Assembly: GCA_965234335.1 (NCBI GenBank)
Contig: OZ248456.1
Location: 124,001 to 188,000, forward strand
DNA: 64,000 nt
Source of the DNA: Leadbetterella lacustris
GTDB taxonomy: Bacteria; Bacteroidota; Bacteroidia; Cytophagales; Spirosomataceae
Reading direction: 5' to 3'
The position numbers and the translations under genes are program-made. Under the pieces are notes generated by a model that had not been told where the DNA came from, searched no databases, and saw only the letters and a program-made list of their open reading frames with translations. Within the stretch, counting starts at the first letter, position 1. Each line of letters starts with the position of its first letter. This document shows, piece by piece, positions 47,661 through 54,415 of the stretch.

Positions 47661-48062
47661 GTCGAAGCTAGATAATGAGGATTTCCAATCCGAATCAAAA
47701 CTTTTCCAATACTTACGGACACCTGCCCTGCTCTGCGAGGTCTATTTTCTTAGTAGATGTTTAAGGCGGGTTTCACCCAGCTACACAAAGAATATTTCCT
47801 TCCTACAAGTGTATTTCGGCTTTTAGTCCCCGAATAGATAATGATCGATAAATGCCATAACTTATAACATCTGTCAAAGGCCGAAATAGACACTCGCAAA
47901 GGTGGAATATTCGCAGAAAAAATGCTAAAAGTATAGGCTATTTTTATAGTTAAAATCAAGTTAAACACACGGGTAAAATCCTAAAATCAAATAATCTTAT
48001 GAATCCTAATTCAGACATTTATTCTAGCTTCGACATGCTCTGCGGAACATGTCGAAGAGCGG
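47661..48062. repeat. Tandem repeat unit 2 (M4)
   Basis: Almost exact second copy of unit 1, offset 380-385 bases; it differs by a 5-base ccctg duplication near 47728. It ends with the right hairpin of the M family (tctagcttcgacatgc...gcggaacatgtcgaagagcg), which unit 1 lacks. Confidence 0.75.
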
Positions 48063-48166
48063 GTTAAACACACGGGTAAAATCCTAAAATCAAATAATCT
48101 TATGAATCCTAATTCAGACATTTATTCTAGCTTCGACATGCCCTGCGGAACATGTCGAAGAGCGGG
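48063..48166. repeat. Tandem repeat unit 3 (partial, right end only)
   Basis: Repeats only the last ~100 bases of unit 2: gttaaacacacgggtaaaat, aattcagacatttattctag and the right hairpin. The block is therefore a step-wise duplication of the element's right end. Confidence 0.72.
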
Positions 48167-48214
48167 CATTTGCACAGCGTGGCGTTGAAAATTTGGGTGA
48201 GAAAAAGCTAAAAC

Positions 48215-48562
48215 CTAACCCCAAAAACAAGCATGTTCATCTTCTTCTATGAGTTTTATAAGGGCCTTTATGTTTTTAACAGCAGGACATGGCTTATATT
48301 TATCCCATTTCAAATTCCCCCGCATCCAATAAACAGCCCATTCATTTTTAGTTTTCACAAACGTTGTTTTTACCGTATCCAAGTGTTGAATTTTCGAAGG
48401 ATTATCCCAAAAAGGTCTTATTTCAAAAATAAAAATACTTTGTCCTTCAATTCTGTATCCAAAATCTAACTTGCTTCTTATTTCTAGCGGCGGTCTTTTC
48501 CTTTCTAGGAAATTTTCGAGAACTTCTATAATATCTAAGGTTTGAAGTGGTTCTAGGCTCAT
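48215..48562 (-). CDS. DUF3024 domain protein
   Basis: A 115-residue protein matching DUF3024: LERKRPPLEIRSKLDFGYRI, IFIFEIRPFWDNP, and AVYWMRGNLKWDKYKPCPAV. Found as a single small gene in many mobile or accessory regions; the function is unknown. It is the last gene of the accessory island, 234 bases before moaC. Confidence 0.78.
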   Translation of the reverse strand: MSLEPLQTLDIIEVLENFLERKRPPLEIRSKLDFGYRIEGQSIFIFEIRPFWDNPSKIQHLDTVKTTFVKTKNEWAVYWMRGNLKWDKYKPCPAVKNIKALIKLIEEDEHACFWG

Positions 48563-48796
48563 TCTAATTTATTATTAATGACATGAAATTACTACAAATT
48601 GAAAATTTTATGCTCTTTTTTTTTATAATAAAAATTTTTGTGTCTCGTCTAAAAAATTCAAGTCTTTTAATGCCCGATAACAACATTCTACAATTGTAAA
48701 AAACAATTAAAATCGTGACAACTAACCTTAATTTGGCTTCAAAATAAGCTACAATAAATTTTTACCCCTATTTTTACCAAAAAAAATAAAGCCAAT

Positions 48797-49279
48797 ATGT
48801 CCTCATTCACCCACCTCGACGCCCACGGAAATCCATCAATGGTAGATGTTGGCGAAAAAGCCGTGACCAAGCGAACCGCAACCGCACGAAGTATTGTGGT
48901 GGTAGCTGATGAAATCATGGAGAAATTTGTTGGTGAAGACATTCACACCAAAAAAGGTCCAGTATTTCAAACAGCAATTATTGCTGGTGTTATGGCCGCT
49001 AAAAAAACGGGTGATTTGATTCCCCTTTGCCATCCGCTAGGACTTGAAAACTGTCAAATTTTTATAAAAGTCATCGGGAAAAATGACATTGAGATTCTCT
49101 GCACCGCTTCGCTTTCTGGCAAAACAGGCATAGAAATGGAGGCCCTCACGGGTGCGAGTGTGGCTGCCCTCACAATATATGATATGTGCAAGGCAATGTC
49201 GCACAATATTGTCATCAAAGAAACAAGGTTACTTGAGAAAACTGGCGGAAAGAAAGACTTTAAGCTTTCTGAATACTAA
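48797..49279 (+). CDS. moaC: Cyclic pyranopterin monophosphate synthase
   Basis: Second step of molybdenum cofactor synthesis, 160 residues. Motifs: HLDAHGNPSMVDVGEKAVTK, GVMAAKKTGDLIPLCHPLGL (the conserved His-Pro-Leu), KTGIEMEALTGASVAALTIY and DMCKAMSHNIVIKETRLLEK then TGGK. Normal length. It follows the accessory island and is followed by the mobA-like gene after 227 bases of repeats. Confidence 0.94.
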   Translation: MSSFTHLDAHGNPSMVDVGEKAVTKRTATARSIVVVADEIMEKFVGEDIHTKKGPVFQTAIIAGVMAAKKTGDLIPLCHPLGLENCQIFIKVIGKNDIEILCTASLSGKTGIEMEALTGASVAALTIYDMCKAMSHNIVIKETRLLEKTGGKKDFKLSEY

Positions 49280-49289
49280 GTGTTTTCGC

Positions 49290-49345
49290 AAGTTGGTAAG
49301 GTCGTAAGTTTGGTAAGGTGGTAGGTTTGGTAAGGTGGTAAGTGT
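49290..49345. repeat. ggtaaggtggtaag word array
   Basis: Iterated gtaagttggtaaggtcgtaa, gtttggtaaggtggtagg and the like right after moaC. Same family as 40708-40752. Non-coding, unknown role. Confidence 0.5.
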
Positions 49346-49367
49346 TTGATTGAATAAGTTCATGGCT

Positions 49368-49504
49368 AAGTTTTTAGACATACAGAGAGTTAATAATCTC
49401 TTTGCGACCTAGCGTCTTTGCGGTAAACTATAAAACGTTCAAGAACAAGTTTTTAGAAACAGATAAATAATGAACCCTTTGCGTCTTTGCGGTAAACTAT
49501 AAAA
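49368..49504. repeat. Two direct copies of a caaagacgc / gcgtctttgcggtaaac repeat
   Basis: Copy one (49368-49435) and copy two (49447-49504) share aagtttttagaaacag or aagtttttagacatac, then tgcgtctttgcggtaaacta taaa. The second copy ends three bases before the mobA-like start, so this repeat is that gene's leader. A reverse relative lies at 4348-4379. Confidence 0.55.
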
Positions 49505-49506
49505 AA

Positions 49507-50613
49507 ATGAAAAAACACGAAAAACACGCCAAATTAATCAAGCCCGAAATTGGATTTTTCGGTAGAACCGAAATCGCATTTCTAGGTGCTCCGTGTGGAC
49601 TGATTGAAGCATTGGTTGATAAAATCATAGAAAATCTACCTTCAAGTTTAAATGCAATCTATGTCGATGCCGACCATGGAAGCAACGAACAGGAGGTTTT
49701 TAGAAAAGCCATACTTCAGGATAAAATCAGCCATAAAAGCCTAGAAAAAAAGAGCATATCGATTTTCGAACAGAAATTTCTGCTTAATGACCAAGACCTG
49801 GTGTTGGTAAACGGCAATCATTTTGAGGCTAAAAGTCAGGTCGTTGTTATTCATCCTAAAAAAGAGGCCTCACTAAAAAAGAGAATAGGTCAACTGACCA
49901 ATATAAGGGCTATAATACTAGATGAGGGCGAAACCGAAATTTATGATTGGCTCGAGGTTTCTCCAGAAATTCCCGTTTTCAGTATCGCCGAAACCTCAAA
50001 AATATCCGCTTTTATTTCCGCCCAAATGACACCTGCAGCCTTAAAGGTGCTGATTTTAACAGGAGGAAAAAGCACCCGCATGGGCACAGACAAAGCCAAC
50101 ATTGCATATCACGGCAAACCGCAGTATCAATTTTTGTATGAAACGGTGGAGCAGATGGGCCTCGAAGCATTTATTTCGTGTCGTGATGACCAAAAAGAAG
50201 CGTTTGAAGGAAACATTATCAGCGATAAGTTTATGGGATTGGGCCCCTACGGAGCTATTCTTTCGGCATTTCAAACCGACCCTAATGCTGCTTGGCTAGT
50301 GATTGCGTGCGATTTGCCCTTGGTGCAAGCAGGCGACTTAGAATTTTTAAAATCAAACCGAAATCCTTTCAAGCTCGCCACTGCCTGTTACAACCCCGCC
50401 ACCGACTTTCCCGACCCACTTTTTACGATATGGGAGCCCAAAGCCTACCAAACACTCCTAAACTATCTGGCTTTGGGGTATTCTTGCCCAAGAAAAGTAC
50501 TCATAAACTCCGAAATAGAGCTTGTGAATTTACCCAAACCCGAAATTCTTACCAATGCCAACACCCCCGAAGAACGGGCGATTGTAGAAGGAAAAATCAC
50601 ATCGGCGGTTTAA
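49507..50613 (+). CDS. MobA-like nucleotidyltransferase with degenerate MobB-like N-domain
   Basis: A 368-residue fusion. Residues 1-165 resemble MobB (GFFGRTEIAFLGAPCGLIEA) but the P-loop GxxGxGK is gone. Residues ~170-368 are MobA: LKVLILTGGKSTRMGTDKAN (GTP loop), YHGKPQYQFLYE, DKFMGLGPYGAILSAFQTDP and LVIACDLPLVQAGDLEFL (metal Asp). MobA attaches GMP to molybdopterin for the guanine dinucleotide form. Its 3' end overlaps the convergent cytochrome gene by 17 bases. Likely in the same cofactor set as moaC and moaE. Confidence 0.86.
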   Translation: MKKHEKHAKLIKPEIGFFGRTEIAFLGAPCGLIEALVDKIIENLPSSLNAIYVDADHGSNEQEVFRKAILQDKISHKSLEKKSISIFEQKFLLNDQDLVLVNGNHFEAKSQVVVIHPKKEASLKKRIGQLTNIRAIILDEGETEIYDWLEVSPEIPVFSIAETSKISAFISAQMTPAALKVLILTGGKSTRMGTDKANIAYHGKPQYQFLYETVEQMGLEAFISCRDDQKEAFEGNIISDKFMGLGPYGAILSAFQTDPNAAWLVIACDLPLVQAGDLEFLKSNRNPFKLATACYNPATDFPDPLFTIWEPKAYQTLLNYLALGYSCPRKVLINSEIELVNLPKPEILTNANTPEERAIVEGKITSAV

Positions 50614-51958
50614 CCAAGCTTGTATCGCTTACTAAGGTAGGCACTGTATATCCGCCTGTGTCGAGCTTAATTTTAGGAAAATCAGTCATTTTTAATCTAG
50701 AAAATTGCACTTTTGACTGGTACAAATACACCTTTCGTAGTTCATTCAAGCCTTTAATGTTTTCTAGGCCTTTTTCTGTAATGTTGGTGTTGGCCAAATT
50801 GAGCATTTGTAAATGTTCAAGATTTTTCAAAGCGGCCATTCCATTGTCCGAAAAATTGGTTTTGTTAAGATGTAAAACGCGTATTTCATTCAAGTCTTGG
50901 AGAATTGTAGCTAAAGCATCCGCATTTTTAATTTTGGAGGCATTCAACCACACAATCTGTTTTTTCAAAGCCTTGAGTGCTCCTAAATCCTTTTCTGAAG
51001 GCTCAATTCCCCGTAAGTTTATGAGCAGGTAATTAGAATTGGTAGCCACAGGCAAGGCCAATATTCCTGCGTTTTTTAGTAAAGCAATACTTTCTTCAGA
51101 GCCTTTTTCAACTTCCTTTTCAGGGATATTCGAGGCTGTCGAAACCTCAGCTGCATTTCCAGAACCCTGAAATGTCAACAAGGCCAATTTGATTTCGGGC
51201 GTTTGGTTAAAGTTTTTTACCAGTTTGTCAAACGACGCTCCCTCTTTTATCCACCAATCCAAGACTTTTACCTCCGCTTCAGTCAACTGTGGTTTGCCCT
51301 TGGGCGGCATGTGTTCCTCTTCGCCTTCGGGCATAAAAATCCTTTTGCTTATCAAACTTTGCTGCGTGTTGTGCGGCACCACACTTTTGCCTTCTTTGCC
51401 CCCTGCGAGGATATATTCAGGGCTATCTAGTCTAAGATTTCCTTTCTGTTTTTTTGAAGAATGACAGCCGTAACATTTCTCTTCCAATATCGGCTGTACC
51501 AAATCGGCATATACTTTTGCATTTTGAATATCGGTTATTGGTGCTTTTTCAGCCTTTTGCGGAATGCTCAAAAAATCCTCTCCATGCGTAAGACTACCGC
51601 CCAAATGACCCACAAACATCAAAAGAAGGGTGGAAACTATCCAAGCGGCAAGGCCGAGTTTGGCATTATTTCGAAAAAAATAAACAGCCAATATCAATAC
51701 CGTAAACACTATCCCACCCCATTGGTGTCTGTCCACCATTTCTATATCATACTCCCCACTTTGCGAAAGCAAAAAGCCAGTAAGTGAAGAAAATGCAGAA
51801 GCCAAAAAGCTCAAAATGAGCATAATAGGCAAAATAGCCTCAATAGATTCTTTGTTTTTCCAAAATGAAATAACTTTCAAAACAAAAGCCAAAAGGAAAA
51901 ATCCGATAGGCAAATGAACCAAAAGGGGGTGAAATTTCCCGATGAACTCCGTAATCAT
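50597..51958 (-). CDS. DUF2231-cytochrome c-leucine-rich repeat membrane protein
   Basis: A 453-residue protein starting at 51958 (MITEFIGKFHPLLVHLPIGF), chosen because it gives an ATGA overlap with the upstream gene; the longer frame to 52300 adds 114 residues read from that gene on another frame. Residues 1-120 hold about four transmembrane helices of the DUF2231 type. Then one haem site C162-x2-C165-H166 in EEKCYGCHSSKKQKG, a Planctomycete-type cytochrome segment with HMPPKGKPQLTEAEVKVLDW. The last ~150 residues have leucine-rich repeats (LQMLNLANTNITEKGLENI). Last gene of the minus-strand operon 57099-50597. Confidence 0.8.
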   Translation of the reverse strand: MITEFIGKFHPLLVHLPIGFFLLAFVLKVISFWKNKESIEAILPIMLILSFLASAFSSLTGFLLSQSGEYDIEMVDRHQWGGIVFTVLILAVYFFRNNAKLGLAAWIVSTLLLMFVGHLGGSLTHGEDFLSIPQKAEKAPITDIQNAKVYADLVQPILEEKCYGCHSSKKQKGNLRLDSPEYILAGGKEGKSVVPHNTQQSLISKRIFMPEGEEEHMPPKGKPQLTEAEVKVLDWWIKEGASFDKLVKNFNQTPEIKLALLTFQGSGNAAEVSTASNIPEKEVEKGSEESIALLKNAGILALPVATNSNYLLINLRGIEPSEKDLGALKALKKQIVWLNASKIKNADALATILQDLNEIRVLHLNKTNFSDNGMAALKNLEHLQMLNLANTNITEKGLENIKGLNELRKVYLYQSKVQFSRLKMTDFPKIKLDTGGYTVPTLVSDTSLVKPPM

Positions 51959-52860
51959 TTGGTATATCTGTTTTTGATGAGGTTCAACATGTGTACATTT
52001 ATATCCCACTGATTGGCAACGGGTTGGTTGGTAAAAGGTAAGGTTTGCAGATAATTTGGCGGGCCAAATTCGGTCAGAAAAGTTATTCTTTTGGCTCCTT
52101 CTGCCTCCCGCAAGGCTATTACTTTGTCCCACCATGCCAGGTGTTGGTCGAGGGCATATTTCCACTCGGGTGCACGTGGGTCGTTTACTTGCGGGCCTTC
52201 TTCGTGGCCGATACGTGCGTGTATATGGTAGGTGCGTGCGAGAGTTAAGTCCACATTTTCTTTCTGATCTGCAAGCATAGACTCGTGCACGTTTGTCCAA
52301 TGACTGATATCGAGCGTCAGCTTCATTTTAGGGTGTTTTTCTAGAAAACCCCGTGTTATGGGTGCTGAATAACACATTCGGCCTCGGTGGGTTTCGTGCA
52401 AAACTTTTATGCCTGTGGCTTCCATACGCTCTACCGTAAACTCCACGATTTTGGCGTTTTGGTCAAAACTGAAATAATCTTTGCCCGAATGGCTATTGAT
52501 ATACAAAGGCTTTGTGGCCAATGCCTCATTCACTGCTTTTTTATATTGGGCAAAATGCTTTTCGAAATCCGGCCCACTTCCTCCACAGAGAAAACCTATT
52601 TTGAGTTGATACTTTTCCAAAGCCGCAAAAAGCTCTTTTTGGTCGGCTTCTTTGGTCGGCCACCAAAGTTCGAGGCCGTCGTAACCAGCCTTTTTAACCT
52701 TTGCACACAAAGCATCTACCGAGCCTTCGAAACCCCAGTTTGTCGCTAAAACGATGACTTCAAGATTGGTTTTTGTGCTTTTTTGAGCCAAAACCTCTGC
52801 TGATGTTGCCATGGCAGCGGTGGTAGCTAAGGTGTTGGTTATAAAATTTCTACGGTTCAT
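51955..52860 (-). CDS. Tat-exported sugar phosphate isomerase/epimerase-like TIM barrel
   Basis: A 301-residue xylose isomerase-like barrel. The N-terminus MNRRNFITNTLATTAAMATS is a twin-arginine signal. Barrel features: KAGYDGLELWWPTKE, HETHRGRMCYSAPIT (metal ligands), KLTLDISHWTNVHESML (Asp and His) and RTYHIHARIGHEEGPQVNDP. It shares an ATGA with the downstream DUF2231 gene and starts 73 bases after the DUF1501 gene. The reaction is not known; the neighbours suggest a periplasmic sugar-conversion pathway. Confidence 0.82.
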   Translation of the reverse strand: MNRRNFITNTLATTAAMATSAEVLAQKSTKTNLEVIVLATNWGFEGSVDALCAKVKKAGYDGLELWWPTKEADQKELFAALEKYQLKIGFLCGGSGPDFEKHFAQYKKAVNEALATKPLYINSHSGKDYFSFDQNAKIVEFTVERMEATGIKVLHETHRGRMCYSAPITRGFLEKHPKMKLTLDISHWTNVHESMLADQKENVDLTLARTYHIHARIGHEEGPQVNDPRAPEWKYALDQHLAWWDKVIALREAEGAKRITFLTEFGPPNYLQTLPFTNQPVANQWDINVHMLNLIKNRYTK

Positions 52861-52933
52861 TTGATTTACTTCTCAATAATTATAAAACTTAATACAGGTC
52901 TGACCTTCGGTACTGACCTAATCATTAACTATA

Positions 52934-54415
52934 TCACCCCACCAATTCTTTTACCACTTTACCTTCCAAATCCGTCAAGCGGAACGAACGGCCTTGGAAG
53001 TCGAAGGTGAGTTTTTCGTGGTCGAAGCCCAACTGATTCATGATGGTGGCCTGAATATCGTGGGGGTTAACTTTGCCAGCTAAGGCCGAGTAACCTAGTT
53101 CGTCGGTTTCGCCGTGACTTACCCCTGGTTTTATGTCTCCACCGGCCATAAACATCGTAAATGCCTCGGCATGGTGGTCTCTGCCTTTGAAGGCATTTGG
53201 TTTACCGTCACGATTCTCTGCCATGGGCGTACGGCCAAACTCCCCACCCCAAACAATGAGCGTTTCGTCGAGCAAGCCTCTTTGTTTGAGGTCCAAAATG
53301 AGGGCGGTTATGGCCTTATCCACACCTCTGCACTTGTTTATTAGGCCAATGTCAATGGCTCCACCAGCATCGGTGCCGTGGGTATCCCAGCCCCAGTCGT
53401 AAAGTTGTACGAACCTTACGCCATTTTCCACTAATTTTCTAGCCAATAGCACATTATTCGCAAAGCTTGTTTTGCCTGGTTTAGTGCCGTACATTTCGTG
53501 GATATACTGTGGCTCGCTGTTGATATTCATGACTTCGGGTGCCGAAATCTGCATTTTGTAGGCCATTTCGTATTGACTTATTCTGCTCAGAATCTCGGGG
53601 TCGCCATATTCCTTAAATTCAGCCTGATTTATTTCGTTTATGGCTTCTATGGATGCCTTTCTAATATCGCGGCTGATGCCGTTGGGGTCTTTGATGAACA
53701 ATACCGGGTCGCCTTCAGACCTGCATTGCACGCCTTGATATACCGAAGGCAAAAATCCGCTACCCCAAACACTCTTGCCAGCATCGGGATTATTTCCGCC
53801 TGATGTAAGCACTACAAAAGCCGGCAAATTGTTGTTTTCAGAACCCAAACCATAGGTTACCCACGAACCCATACTCGGGCGGCCTAGCCTTGCACTACCT
53901 GTTTGCATCAACAATTGTGCAGGAGCATGGTTAAATTGGTCGGTGGTTACTGCTTTCAAGAAACTTAAATCATCGGCGACAGTTGACAAATGCGGCAGGT
54001 AATTGCTGATTAAAGCCCCCGACTGCCCATGTTGCTTAAAAACAGCTTGAGAAGCGAGCATTTTAGGAACTCCACGAATAAACGCAAATTTTTTGCCTTC
54101 CAGAAACGACTGCGGACAGTCCTGCCCGTCGAGTTTGGCTAGCTCAGGTTTATAATCAAAAAGCTCCAACTGCGAAGGTGCTCCCGCCATGTGCAAATAA
54201 ATGACCGACTTGGCCTTGGGAGCAAAATGTGGCGATTGCGGAGCCAGTGGATTCTGAGGGTCAAAAATGTTTTTAGCCGTTTTTGAACCCGAACTACAAC
54301 CCATCATAGAACCCAGGGCCAATCCGCCCAAACCCATGAAACTACCTTTCAGGAAATTCCGTCGGGTTTCTTTTTCCAATTGCCTAATCAATGCTTCTTT
54401 TAATATTTTTTCCAT
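52934..54415 (-). CDS. DUF1501 family protein (Tat-exported)
   Basis: A 493-residue DUF1501 (sulfatase-like alkaline phosphatase fold) protein. The N-terminus ETRRNFLKGSFMGLGGLALG with C40 in MMGCSSG gives a Tat signal with a probable lipobox. Motifs: SVIYLHMAGAPSQLELFDYK, VVLTSGGNNPDAGKSVWGSG, VQLYDWGWDTHGTDAG, LIVWGGEFGRTPMAENRDG, KGRDHHAEAFTMFMAGG. It overlaps the DUF1549/DUF1553 gene by one base (TGATG), the two being almost always paired in Planctomycetes and Verrucomicrobia. Function unknown beyond that. Confidence 0.9.
   Translation of the reverse strand: MEKILKEALIRQLEKETRRNFLKGSFMGLGGLALGSMMGCSSGSKTAKNIFDPQNPLAPQSPHFAPKAKSVIYLHMAGAPSQLELFDYKPELAKLDGQDCPQSFLEGKKFAFIRGVPKMLASQAVFKQHGQSGALISNYLPHLSTVADDLSFLKAVTTDQFNHAPAQLLMQTGSARLGRPSMGSWVTYGLGSENNNLPAFVVLTSGGNNPDAGKSVWGSGFLPSVYQGVQCRSEGDPVLFIKDPNGISRDIRKASIEAINEINQAEFKEYGDPEILSRISQYEMAYKMQISAPEVMNINSEPQYIHEMYGTKPGKTSFANNVLLARKLVENGVRFVQLYDWGWDTHGTDAGGAIDIGLINKCRGVDKAITALILDLKQRGLLDETLIVWGGEFGRTPMAENRDGKPNAFKGRDHHAEAFTMFMAGGDIKPGVSHGETDELGYSALAGKVNPHDIQATIMNQLGFDHEKLTFDFQGRSFRLTDLEGKVVKELVG

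Noticed and set aside
47365..47968. Two identical 72-codon minus-strand frames
   Set aside because: They lie in the two copies of a non-coding tandem repeat and look like a by-product of duplication; no family or ribosome binding site.
51959..52300. 114-codon N-terminal extension of the DUF2231 protein
   Set aside because: It is read on a different frame of the upstream isomerase gene; the ATGA-linked start at 51958 gives the correct membrane domain.
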